Positions 1 to 6,657 of a stretch of 6,657 bases of DNA are shown piece after piece. The stretch's first letter is position 1, and every line of letters begins with the position of its first letter. Where the stretch lies: assembly GCA_029821415.1 (NCBI GenBank), contig JALGTJ010000111.1, positions 1 through 6,657 of the forward strand, written 5' to 3'. A program made the translations under genes and the position numbers. This DNA is from Candidatus Zipacnadia bacterium (GTDB lineage Bacteria > Armatimonadota > Zipacnadia > Zipacnadales > Zipacnadaceae). The notes beneath the pieces are model-generated. The model was not told the DNA's origin. It did no database searches and was given only the letters and a program-made list of their open reading frames with translations.

Positions 1-1411
1 CGCCAGCGGCGCTGGCGCTATCACGATGGGCGCTGCGGTTATCGCCGACACCGAGATCCCCGAGATTCGACCAACGGGAGTGTGCACCTATGAGGCACTG
101 GTGCGCGAGCTGGACCACGAGAAGATAGTACAGAGGTGCGTGGACGTGCGCGGAGTAAAGGTCACCGTCCGCGAGGTGGACGTACCCGTTCCGGTAGCCC
201 CTGCTTTTGAAGGTGAGACGGTGCGCCGCCCCGATATGCACGTGGAATTCGGTGGCAAATATTCAACTGCATTTGAGTATGTAGCTATGCGGGATATGGA
301 CGAGGTGGAAGATGGCAAGGTAGAGGTCATCGGGCCGGACATTGATACGGTAGAAGAAGGCGGGGCGATGCCGCTGGGGATCTATCTGGAAGTAGCCGGC
401 CGCAAGATGCAGAAGGACTTCGAGAGCATCCTGGAGCGGCGCATTCACAGCACCGCCAACTACGCCCACGGCATATTCCATATGGGCCAGCGGGATATGG
501 CGTGGGTGCGGGTAAGTAAGGATGCGTTCGCCGCCGGCTGGCGGCTGCGCCACTTCGGTGACGTCATCATTGCCGAATTGAAAAACGAGATGGGCGCAAT
601 CATTGACAAGGTTCAGGCTACCATTACGACTGATCAAGAGACGATAGATAAGCTACTTCCCGAGGCGCAGGCGGCGTATCGTGAGCGCGACGAACGCATG
701 GGCGAGATGACCGACGAAAGCGTGGACATCTTCTACTCGTGCACGCTGTGCCAATCCTATGCACCCGATCACGTCTGCATCATCAGCCCCGAACGGCTGG
801 GCCTGTGCGGAGCATACAACTGGCTAGACGGCAAGGCTGCCTACGAAATCAGTCCCCACGGCGCCAATCAGCCCGTAGAAAAGGGCCGGTGCATTGATCC
901 TGTGATTGGCGAATGGGAAAAGATCAATGAATTTGTGAAACGGGAGTCACACGGCACGGTTGAACGGGTCAGCCTTTACTCAATTATGGATGCCCCAATG
1001 ACCTCCTGTGGTTGCTTCGAGTGCATTCTAGCAATGTTACCGGAGGCCAACGGCTTTATGATCGTCAATCGCGAATATACCGGCATGACGCCATTGGGGA
1101 TGGAGTTCAGTACGCTGGCAGGAACAGTCGGCGGTGGGCATCAGACCCCCGGCTTTCTAGGAGTAGGGCGTCGCTATGTAATTAGCCGCAAATTCATAAC
1201 TGCCGACGGCGGCCTGCCCCGGCTAGTGTGGATGCCTAACGAGCTCAAGCAAGACCTGGCGGATGGTTTGCAGGAGCGGGCCCAAGAACTAGGTATGCCC
1301 GACCTGCCCAATCAAATTGCCACTGAAGACGACGCCGTGGCTATCAACGATTTGGTCGAGTACCTTCAGAATGTCGGCCACCCAGCATTGGAGATGGAAG
1401 CACTGCTGTAG
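1..1411 (+). CDS. acsB: Acetyl-CoA synthase (CODH/ACS complex ACS subunit), partial, 5' end outside window
   Basis: Acetyl-CoA synthase joins a methyl group from CFeSP, CO and CoA into acetyl-CoA at the cytoplasmic Ni-Ni-[4Fe-4S] A-cluster. The frame is open to the left edge, so the ATG at 26 is internal. Numbered from that Met, all A-cluster ligands are present: C239, C242, C251 and C261 (spacing 3, 9, 10), then C328-G329-C330. These match C506/C509/C518/C528 and C595-G596-C597 of the Moorella enzyme as I recall it. The constant offset of 267 and a total near 728 residues imply that only the N-terminal CODH-contacting domain is missing. The visible part covers the middle domain (about residues 1-230) and the A-cluster domain (about 230-461). 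Other family landmarks are the VEFGG stretch near 73-77, GRKMQKDFES near 125-134 and the GTVGGGHQTPGF segment near 365. One substitution stands out: Tyr245 sits where Moorella has Phe512. The TAG stop is 48 bases before acsC. Identification is near certain. Confidence 0.97.
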   Translation, partial: ASGAGAITMGAAVIADTEIPEIRPTGVCTYEALVRELDHEKIVQRCVDVRGVKVTVREVDVPVPVAPAFEGETVRRPDMHVEFGGKYSTAFEYVAMRDMDEVEDGKVEVIGPDIDTVEEGGAMPLGIYLEVAGRKMQKDFESILERRIHSTANYAHGIFHMGQRDMAWVRVSKDAFAAGWRLRHFGDVIIAELKNEMGAIIDKVQATITTDQETIDKLLPEAQAAYRERDERMGEMTDESVDIFYSCTLCQSYAPDHVCIISPERLGLCGAYNWLDGKAAYEISPHGANQPVEKGRCIDPVIGEWEKINEFVKRESHGTVERVSLYSIMDAPMTSCGCFECILAMLPEANGFMIVNREYTGMTPLGMEFSTLAGTVGGGHQTPGFLGVGRRYVISRKFITADGGLPRLVWMPNELKQDLADGLQERAQELGMPDLPNQIATEDDAVAINDLVEYLQNVGHPALEMEALL

Positions 1412-1447
1412 CAACGACCTGGTATTCAGGCTAATTACCTACGCAAT

Positions 1448-1452
1448 GGAGG
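1448..1452 (+). promoter_or_regulatory. Ribosome binding site of acsC
   Basis: GGAGG lies 7 bases before the GTG at 1460. This spacing selects the GTG rather than the in-frame ATG at 1475. The family N-terminus (PLTGLEIYKQLP in Moorella, from memory) aligns with the residues right after the GTG, which supports the same choice. Confidence 0.8.
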
Positions 1453-1459
1453 CATTGTC

Positions 1460-2248
1460 GTGGCCCTAACTGCAATGGATATCTACAAGCAGTTGCCGAA
1501 GACTAACTGTGGCGATTGCGGAGTACCTACCTGTCTGGCTTTCGCTATGAAGCTGGCCCAGGGACAGGCGTCCCTGGATGAGTGCCCGCACGTAACCGAG
1601 GACGCTGCCGCAGCACTTGCCGGCAGCTCCGCGCCACCGATGAAGACGGTGACCATAGGCACCGGTGAACATGCCCTGGACATTGGCGGCCAGACGGTAC
1701 TGTTTCGGCACGAAGAGACATTCCGTAACCCGTGCGGCATAGCTATACAGGTCAATACCAGTCTCCCCGAAGAGGAGATGCGTGAGCGGATAGAGACGGC
1801 GTGCAACATCAAGTTCGACCGTGTAGGAATGATCTTTGGCTTGGATTTGATCGCCCTGAATGACGATGAGGGAAGTCTACCGGAGGCCGCTAAGATAGCC
1901 GCAGAAATCTCCACGCTGCCGCTGGTGTTAATGAGCGACGACCCGACGACAATGCGCGAAGCGCTGGAAGCTTGCAGCGAGGGTCGGCCGCTTATTTATG
2001 CTGCCAATGCTGATAATTTCGACGAGATGGCGGCATTGGCCAAAGAGTTCGATTGCCCGCTGGCGATCCGTGGTCAGAATCTGGACGAGCTTTATGAACT
2101 TAGCGAGAAGGCGGGAGAGGCTGGTCTGGAGGACCTGGTGCTGGACAGCGGTGCCCGAGAGCCGAACGCCGTTCTGCAGAGCCAGACCATTATCCAGCGG
2201 GCCGCCATTAACGAAAAAATCAAACCGATGGGCTTCCCCCTGAACTGA
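1460..2248 (+). CDS. acsC: CFeSP large (gamma) subunit, N-terminal part: [4Fe-4S] domain and most of TIM barrel
   Basis: AcsC is the corrinoid- and [4Fe-4S]-bearing subunit of the corrinoid iron-sulfur protein, which shuttles the methyl group from AcsE to AcsB. This 262-residue frame holds the N-terminal cluster domain, with C17, C20, C25 and C42 in the order NCGDCG...PTC...ECP, which carries electrons for reductive activation. It continues into the TIM barrel (about residue 90 onward), with recognisable stretches LVLMSDDP near 155 and LVLDSGARE near 225. The family is about 446 residues long, so this is a truncated N-terminal portion. The frame follows the family up to GFP at residues 258-260, then runs out two codons later at a TGA. 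The rest of the gene continues in another frame from about 2242. GTG start with GGAGG upstream. Identity is very secure. Whether this truncated product exists in the cell is not: a real lesion, a split gene and an assembly error are all possible. Confidence 0.93.
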   Translation: MALTAMDIYKQLPKTNCGDCGVPTCLAFAMKLAQGQASLDECPHVTEDAAAALAGSSAPPMKTVTIGTGEHALDIGGQTVLFRHEETFRNPCGIAIQVNTSLPEEEMRERIETACNIKFDRVGMIFGLDLIALNDDEGSLPEAAKIAAEISTLPLVLMSDDPTTMREALEACSEGRPLIYAANADNFDEMAALAKEFDCPLAIRGQNLDELYELSEKAGEAGLEDLVLDSGAREPNAVLQSQTIIQRAAINEKIKPMGFPLN

Positions 2249-2268
2249 TTGCTAAATACGCCGGTATC

Positions 2269-2754
2269 GTGGTGACCGACTTGCTCTCTCGCGACGCCTT
2301 ACTCGCGATGGTCACAGCACGATTGAACATTTATACCGATCCGCAGAAGCCTATTCAGGTGGAAAGCGGTGTTTACGAAATCGGTGAACCCGACGAGACT
2401 TCGCCGGTGCTCATTACTACTAACTTCTCGCTAACATATTACACAGTAGAAGCTGACACCAGCGCCGGGAACATAGACGCCTGGGTGGTAGTCGTGGACA
2501 CTGACGGCACTTCGGTGCTGACCGCCTGGGCTGCGGAGGACTTTACTCCCGAGATCATTGCCAAGACCATCAAAGAATGTGGCATAGAAGAGAAAGTTGA
2601 GCACCGGATAGCTGTTCTACCCGGCGGCGTGGCTGTGCTCAGCGGCGACCTGGAGCAAGAATCGGGCTGGAACATTGTGGTAGGCCCACGGGAGTCGGCC
2701 GGTATTCCCACTTTCTTCAAGACAGAATATGACCAGCGCATCGCCGGCTTCTAA
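2269..2754 (+). CDS. acsC: CFeSP large subunit, C-terminal corrinoid-binding part (frame-disrupted from upstream acsC)
   Basis: This is the C-terminal third of AcsC, the domain that holds the corrinoid at the interface with AcsD. In the 161-residue frame counted from GTG 2269, family motifs are NIYTDP near 21-26, TTNFSLTYY at 50-58, DTDGTSVLTAW at 77-87 and VGPRESAGIP at 138-147. The chain ends a few residues beyond the Moorella C-terminus. Homology begins before the GTG: in the same frame from about 2242 the bases encode ELIAKYAGIVV, which matches the end of the family TIM barrel. No purine-rich ribosome site precedes 2269, so the GTG is only the first possible start in the frame and not a convincing one. 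The piece is best read as the downstream remnant of one acsC gene whose frame was broken near 2240. If translated separately, a re-initiation or coupled start would be required. acsV follows 37 bases after the stop. Confidence 0.88.
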   Translation: MVTDLLSRDALLAMVTARLNIYTDPQKPIQVESGVYEIGEPDETSPVLITTNFSLTYYTVEADTSAGNIDAWVVVVDTDGTSVLTAWAAEDFTPEIIAKTIKECGIEEKVEHRIAVLPGGVAVLSGDLEQESGWNIVVGPRESAGIPTFFKTEYDQRIAGF

Positions 2755-2791
2755 CCAATTGTCTTGCCCCGCTCAAAGAGAGTGCTAACTA

Positions 2792-4699
2792 ATGGACTCA
2801 TTGACCGTCACCTTCGAGGATTACGGAATTGAGGCTCCTGCCGAGGCAGGGGAAACAATCCTGGAGGTCGCTGGCAGAGTGGGTGCGGGCATAGCCAGCT
2901 ACTGCGGCGGGCAAGGAACCTGCCAGCAGTGCCAGGTGGTGGTGACCTCCGGCACCGTGCAGCCTAAAGACGAAGCTCGCTGGCAGCAATGGCTAACCCC
3001 GGACGGCAAGGGCATAAAAGTGCTGGCCTGTCAGTCAGTGATCAGCGAGGATATCACCGTAAAGGTTCCGATTGGCAGCCGGACGGAAGACTTCATTGTC
3101 CACGAGATGGAGCCGCTCAAGCCCAATCTGGTAGACCTGAGTCGTTTTGAGCCGCTCAGCCCACTGGCACAGCAGTTTGTCTTAGATCTGCCGAAGCCGA
3201 CGCTGGAAGATACCGTCACCGATATGGAACGGCTGCGCCGGGAACTGCTGAATGTTGAGGCCGAGCTGGAGCCGCTCACAATTGACCTCCCTGTTCTGCG
3301 CCAACTGCCTCAGGCACTGCGTGAGAACGACTTCCAAGTCGCCGTAGCGGTCAGTGATATCGGCCTGGCCCGAAAGATATCTGCTATCCGGCCGCCTGCA
3401 GCGGCCGACTCGTCGCTGGGGCTGGCCATTGACGTAGGTACGAGCACTGTCGCAGTACAACTGGTGGACCTTGATAATGGTAAGGTTGTGGGCCGGGCGA
3501 TCCGCCGCAACGGGCAGATCGCCTATGGCGAGGATGTCATAAGCCGCATTGTCTGGACTCAGAAAGGTCCTGAGCAACTCCAGAGTATGCACCAAGCAAT
3601 CATAGATACACTAAATGATATCCTCGGCCATCTATACGACGAACATAATACTGCGCCTGATGAGGTCATCGCAGCTAGTGTGGCCGGCAACGCTACGATG
3701 ATCAACTTCCTACTGCGCATTGATGCTACACCTATTCGCCGTAGTCCTCATACGCCACCGGCTACTAAAATGCCAGTGATTACTGCAGAAGAGCTGGGGC
3801 TGAATATTTATCCCCAGGGCGCAGTCTGCGTATGCCATCCGGCAGTGAGCGGCTTCGTCGGGGGGGACATTACCGCGGGTGTGGTAGCCACTGGTATGCA
3901 CGAGGCCGAGGAGTTGGCCTTGCTGGTAGATGTGGGAACGAACGGCGAGATTGTGGCCGGCAATAAGGATTGGCTGATGTGTGCATCGTGTTCCGCAGGA
4001 CCAGCCTTTGAGGGAGTCGGTGTGGAGGCAGCGATGCCGGCTACCGCCGGAGCGGTAACCAGATTTCGCTACGACCGGAACAAAGACGCTGTGGAATACG
4101 AATCTGTTGCCGGGCAGTCTCCCCGAGGCATTTGCGGCAGCGGTCTGGTCGAGATGATTGCTTCGCTGGCTGAGACTGATGTCATTGATCGCACAGGCAA
4201 TATCAATTCCGACTTTCCATCTGAACGGATTTGTAAGAGAAATGGCGAGTTGGGCTTTACCCTGTTCTGGCCCGACGAGACAGCCAGAGATGAGCCGATT
4301 ATCATCTATCAACATGACATTGAAAACTTGCTGCGTTCGAAGGCAGCAGTGCTGGCAGGGATCAGCGTATTGCTGAATAAACTGGATTTGGCGACGACGG
4401 ACGTCGAGCAAATGTACCTGGCCGGGGCGTTTGGGGCAGGGTTAGATGTGGACAAGGCCGTGGCTATCGGGCTGCTGCCCGACATTCCTCGCGAACGCCT
4501 TAATGTCGTGGGTAATAGCGCGCTGGCAGGAGCCTACCTGACGCTAATGTCGCGCCAGGCTCGCGAACAAGCCCAGAAAACAGTCAGCGCAATGACTTAC
4601 CTGGACCTAAGCAGCGATACCGACTTTATGGACGAATTCATAGCCAGCAACTTCATCCCTCATACCGACCTGTCGCGCTTTCCCTCAGTAGATATGTAA
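2792..4699 (+). CDS. acsV: Reductive activator of CFeSP (RACo), [2Fe-2S] ferredoxin / ASKHA ATPase
   Basis: RACo couples ATP hydrolysis to one-electron reduction of CFeSP that has drifted to inactive Co(II), returning it to Co(I). The 635 residues fit the family's usual length. The N-terminus is a plant-type [2Fe-2S] ferredoxin domain with C38, C44, C47 and C80 (C-x5-C-x2-C then a distant C). A linker and middle domain span about 95-205. The C-terminal ASKHA (actin/Hsp70-like) ATPase part begins with the phosphate loop IDVGTST at D214. It has a second loop VDVGTNGE around D380, a glycine-rich GICGSG at 446-451, and YLAGAFGAG from Y542. The same fold is used by the RamA-type activators of corrinoid methyltransferases, but the CFeSP neighbours point to RACo. 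In Acetobacterium the equivalent is called acsV, and in Moorella it is the orf7 product. ATG start with only a weak purine run (AAAGAGAG, 2775-2782) upstream. It sits between the two CFeSP subunit genes. Confidence 0.92.
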   Translation: MDSLTVTFEDYGIEAPAEAGETILEVAGRVGAGIASYCGGQGTCQQCQVVVTSGTVQPKDEARWQQWLTPDGKGIKVLACQSVISEDITVKVPIGSRTEDFIVHEMEPLKPNLVDLSRFEPLSPLAQQFVLDLPKPTLEDTVTDMERLRRELLNVEAELEPLTIDLPVLRQLPQALRENDFQVAVAVSDIGLARKISAIRPPAAADSSLGLAIDVGTSTVAVQLVDLDNGKVVGRAIRRNGQIAYGEDVISRIVWTQKGPEQLQSMHQAIIDTLNDILGHLYDEHNTAPDEVIAASVAGNATMINFLLRIDATPIRRSPHTPPATKMPVITAEELGLNIYPQGAVCVCHPAVSGFVGGDITAGVVATGMHEAEELALLVDVGTNGEIVAGNKDWLMCASCSAGPAFEGVGVEAAMPATAGAVTRFRYDRNKDAVEYESVAGQSPRGICGSGLVEMIASLAETDVIDRTGNINSDFPSERICKRNGELGFTLFWPDETARDEPIIIYQHDIENLLRSKAAVLAGISVLLNKLDLATTDVEQMYLAGAFGAGLDVDKAVAIGLLPDIPRERLNVVGNSALAGAYLTLMSRQAREQAQKTVSAMTYLDLSSDTDFMDEFIASNFIPHTDLSRFPSVDM

Positions 4700-4702
4700 G
4701 AA

Positions 4703-4708
4703 AAGGAG
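4703..4708 (+). promoter_or_regulatory. Ribosome binding site of acsD
   Basis: AAGGAG lies 9 bases before the ATG at 4718 and directly after the acsV stop, which suggests tight coupling of the two genes. Confidence 0.8.
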
Positions 4709-4717
4709 CATAGACCA

Positions 4718-5692
4718 ATGCCTCTGACAATTCCGAAACAGCGCTGGACCGCCGAGGTGCAGACGGCGACAATTGGCGCCACCAAAGAAGAAGGCGGCAC
4801 GCGCACCTCTACGGTTACCATCGGCGGAGAGCAAACTCTTCCCTTCCTGCATTTTGAGGGCGAAACGCCCAACCGTCCCGCCATTGCGATGGAGGTGCTC
4901 GACGAACAGCCCAGCGGCTGGCCGGAGCCGCTCGCCCAGCACTACGAGGATGTCTGGGGTGATCCCGCCGCCTGGGCCCAGAAGGCGGTGGAGGAATTCG
5001 GCGCGGATCTGATATGCCTACGACTGGTTAGCGCTAATCCTGAGGGTAGCGATGCTTCCGCGGACCAATGTGCCGAGACTATCCAGTCGGTGCTGAAGGC
5101 AGTGGGCGTTCCCCTAATTATCTGGGGCTGCGGCAACGATGAGAAGGATAACGACATTATGCCGTTTTGCAGCCAGGCAGGAGCCGGCGAACGCTGCGTC
5201 CTGGGCTCGGCTACCGAAGACAACTACAAGACTATCTGTGCCTCGGCATTGGCTGATGGCCACATGATTATTAACGAGTCACCTTTGGATATCAATATCC
5301 AAAAGCAGGTCAACATCCTGGTTACTGACATGGGGATGGATCTGGGCGACATCATTATGTACCAGGTCACTGGCGGCCTGGGCTACGGTGTGGAATATGC
5401 CTATTCGATCCTTGAGCGCACCCGTCTGGCAGCACTGGATGGCGACAAGATGCTCCAGATGCCAATGCTATCAATCGTTGGCTCGGAAGCCTGGCGGGTG
5501 AAGGAAGCCTGGCAGCCTGAAGCAGAAGCGCCCGAATGGGGCCCGCTGGATAAGCGCGGCATAATCTGGGAAGCCGCCACCGCAACACTGTTTCTGCATG
5601 CAGGCACCGATATCCTGGTCATGTGGCATCCCGAAGCAGTAGCCCGCGTTCGTGACCACATTGATGAGATGATGTCCGGCCAGCCAGTCTAA
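4718..5692 (+). CDS. acsD: CFeSP small (beta) subunit
   Basis: AcsD is a TIM-barrel protein that pairs with AcsC. Together they cradle the corrinoid and present it to AcsE, AcsB and AcsV in the cytoplasm. The 324 residues equal the family length (about 323 in Moorella). Conserved stretches run the full length: GATKEEGGTR at 20-29, PFLHFEGE at 42-49, the barrel strand GADLICLRL near 99-107, the VPLIIWGCGNDEKD segment near 131-144, SPLDIN at 188-193, GGLGYGVEY from 219, and HPEAVARV from 304. No cluster-binding cysteine motif is seen, as expected, since only the large subunit carries the [4Fe-4S] cluster. The frame is intact, in contrast to its partner acsC upstream. ATG start with AAGGAG at good spacing. 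Start 18 bases after acsV, stop 45 bases before acsE. Very secure identification. Confidence 0.96.
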   Translation: MPLTIPKQRWTAEVQTATIGATKEEGGTRTSTVTIGGEQTLPFLHFEGETPNRPAIAMEVLDEQPSGWPEPLAQHYEDVWGDPAAWAQKAVEEFGADLICLRLVSANPEGSDASADQCAETIQSVLKAVGVPLIIWGCGNDEKDNDIMPFCSQAGAGERCVLGSATEDNYKTICASALADGHMIINESPLDINIQKQVNILVTDMGMDLGDIIMYQVTGGLGYGVEYAYSILERTRLAALDGDKMLQMPMLSIVGSEAWRVKEAWQPEAEAPEWGPLDKRGIIWEAATATLFLHAGTDILVMWHPEAVARVRDHIDEMMSGQPV

Positions 5693-5723
5693 TCGGCTGT
5701 TGTCCGCAGGCTGATCTGAGATG

Positions 5724-5730
5724 AAGGAGG
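5724..5730 (+). promoter_or_regulatory. Strong ribosome binding site of acsE
   Basis: AAGGAGG, a near-perfect anti-16S match, sits 7 bases before the ATG at 5738. It is the strongest such site in the window, fitting independent, efficient initiation of acsE. Confidence 0.85.
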
Positions 5731-5737
5731 GTATTCA

Positions 5738-6523
5738 ATGTTCGTTATCGGCGAGCGCATCAATGGAATGTTCACTGACGTAAAGAAGGCTATCCAGGCC
5801 CAGGATCCGGCACCGATTCAGCAACTGGCTCGCGAGCAGGTGGCCGCCGGCGCCAATGCCCTGGACATCAACGTCGGCCCGGCCTCCTCCGACAAGCTCG
5901 GTGCTATGCGGTGGCTGGTGGAGACTACCAAAGAAGTCGTTGATGTGCCCCTGTGCATAGATAGTCCCAATGCCGAGGTGATGCGGGTCGGCCTGGAGGC
6001 CGCTGAGGGTAACGCCATTATCAACTCAACAACCGGCGAAGAGGAGCGAATGGAGAAGGTTCTGCCGCTGGCTGCCGAATACGGCTGCCCGGTGATTGGC
6101 CTGACCATTGACGCTGAAGGAGTACCCCGCGACGCCAACGGCCGCATGGAGGTCGCTATGAGGATCGTCCAGGCGTGTATGGAGCAGGGCATAGCCACGA
6201 CCGACCTCTATATTGACGCGGTGATTTTGCCGGTAAATGCTCTGCAACAGGTTCCGCAGGAGGTACTCAATACGCTGCGGATGTGCAAAGCGCTCTCTGA
6301 TCCGCCGCCTCAGACGGTAATTGGCCTAAGTAATGTCTCGCAGGGCGCCCTGCATCGGGAGCTGATTAACCGCATCTATCTGGTGATGGCTCTGGCCAAT
6401 GGGCTGGATGCCGCGATTATGGATCCGTTGGACACCAAACTGATGGATGCAGCCATCACGGCTGAAGTGCTGCTTAATCGCAGTGTTTACTGTGATGATT
6501 TTCTCAAGGCTTATCGCAAGTAG
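5738..6523 (+). CDS. acsE: 5-methyltetrahydrofolate:corrinoid iron-sulfur protein methyltransferase (MeTr)
   Basis: MeTr transfers the N5-methyl of methyl-tetrahydrofolate to Co(I) of CFeSP, the entry of methyl groups into acetyl-CoA synthesis. The 261 residues match the family (262 in Moorella), and the numbering aligns without gaps at the pterin-binding residues: D75 (in CIDSPN), N96 (in IINSTT), D160 (in LYIDAVILP) and N199 (in GLSNVSQ). N199 is the residue reported to interact with the folate N5. The start IGERINGMF at residues 4-12 and DINVGPA at 43-49 are typical of the pterin-binding TIM barrels shared with methionine synthase and dihydropteroate synthase. The short length, with no cobalamin or homocysteine domain, and the CFeSP neighbours select AcsE. 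Position 161 is Ala where the Moorella protein has Pro, a minor change. ATG start with a strong AAGGAGG. A 34-base gap follows before the next possible start. Confidence 0.96.
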   Translation: MFVIGERINGMFTDVKKAIQAQDPAPIQQLAREQVAAGANALDINVGPASSDKLGAMRWLVETTKEVVDVPLCIDSPNAEVMRVGLEAAEGNAIINSTTGEEERMEKVLPLAAEYGCPVIGLTIDAEGVPRDANGRMEVAMRIVQACMEQGIATTDLYIDAVILPVNALQQVPQEVLNTLRMCKALSDPPPQTVIGLSNVSQGALHRELINRIYLVMALANGLDAAIMDPLDTKLMDAAITAEVLLNRSVYCDDFLKAYRK

Positions 6524-6557
6524 TCGGCCGGGTCCAAAGAAACGAGAATAACACCAG

Positions 6558-6657
6558 ATGCTTTCAGTCCACATCCTGCACACTCCGGGTCATTTCTGGC
6601 AGTGCTTGGCTGAGCACCTCCAGACGAAAAGCGAGAAAGTATCAGTCAGCAATGTGT
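6558..6657 (+). CDS. Possible start of unidentified downstream gene, partial (3' end outside window)
   Basis: An ATG at 6558 opens a frame with no stop through the right edge, about 33 codons, beginning MLSVHILHTPGHF. An in-frame TAA at 6549 means the ATG is the first available start. Upstream there is only a weak purine stretch (AAACGAGAA, 6540-6548), so the start is not well supported. The codons look plausible, and position and orientation fit a sixth operon gene, but I do not recognise the family from so few residues. An open frame of this length can also arise by chance. Confidence 0.35.
   Translation, partial: MLSVHILHTPGHFWQCLAEHLQTKSEKVSVSNV

Noticed and set aside
263..637. 124-codon minus-strand open frame inside acsB
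   Set aside because: It overlaps conserved acsB coding sequence and its translation resembles no family I know; treated as a shadow.
3710..4411. Long (233-codon) open frame on the minus strand inside acsV
   Set aside because: It lies wholly within the well-conserved ATPase domain of acsV, has no recognisable motif or ribosome site, and is typical of a shadow frame in GC-richer coding DNA.
5692..5715. Weak hairpin between acsD and acsE (ATCGGC with GCTGAT)
   Set aside because: Six pairs including a G-T wobble around a 12-base loop, with no T-run; likely chance and not terminator-like.
6602..6617. Small inverted repeat GTGCT / AGCAC with a 6-base loop, as a possible terminator
   Set aside because: Only a 5-bp stem with no T-run after it, and it lies inside the open frame starting at 6558.
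1..6657. CRISPR arrays, tRNA/rRNA genes, insertion sequences, phage or toxin-antitoxin genes
   Set aside because: No regular repeats, RNA-gene signatures, transposase motifs or terminal inverted repeats were seen; nearly the whole window is accounted for by the acs genes.

Overview
The window is one continuous plus-strand operon for the methyl (Eastern) branch end and acetyl-CoA synthesis step of the Wood-Ljungdahl (reductive acetyl-CoA) pathway. In order it holds: the C-terminal two thirds of acetyl-CoA synthase (acsB, cut by the left edge); the corrinoid iron-sulfur protein (CFeSP) large subunit acsC, broken into two reading frames; the CFeSP reductive activator RACo (acsV); the CFeSP small subunit acsD; the methyltetrahydrofolate:CFeSP methyltransferase acsE; and the first ~33 codons of an unidentified ORF that runs off the right edge. 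All five named genes were recognised by comparing the translations with remembered family sequences, chiefly Moorella thermoacetica. No database search was run.

The genes work as one machine. AcsE moves the methyl group from methyl-tetrahydrofolate to the Co(I) corrinoid of CFeSP (AcsC plus AcsD). CFeSP carries it to the Ni-Fe-S A-cluster of AcsB, where it is joined with CO (from CODH, not in this window) and CoA to give acetyl-CoA. AcsV uses ATP and a [2Fe-2S] ferredoxin domain to rescue CFeSP that has oxidised to inactive Co(II). Gaps between genes are short (48, 37, 18 and 45 bases), and good ribosome binding sites precede acsC, acsD and acsE. I see no terminator or internal promoter, so co-transcription is likely.

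The organism is an anaerobic bacterium, probably an acetogen or a user of the pathway in the reverse direction. GC looks like the mid-50s percent by eye, and the genes carry GTG as well as ATG starts. The gene set does not fix the phylum; an uncultured lineage known from metagenomes is possible, but that is inference.

The main oddity is acsC: the N-terminal [4Fe-4S]/TIM-barrel part and the C-terminal corrinoid-binding part lie in different frames, with about 17 codons' worth of conserved barrel sequence apparently missing at the junction near 2240. This is either a real lesion or split, or an assembly/sequencing error. I found no undescribed system here. Everything except the last short ORF belongs to a known pathway.
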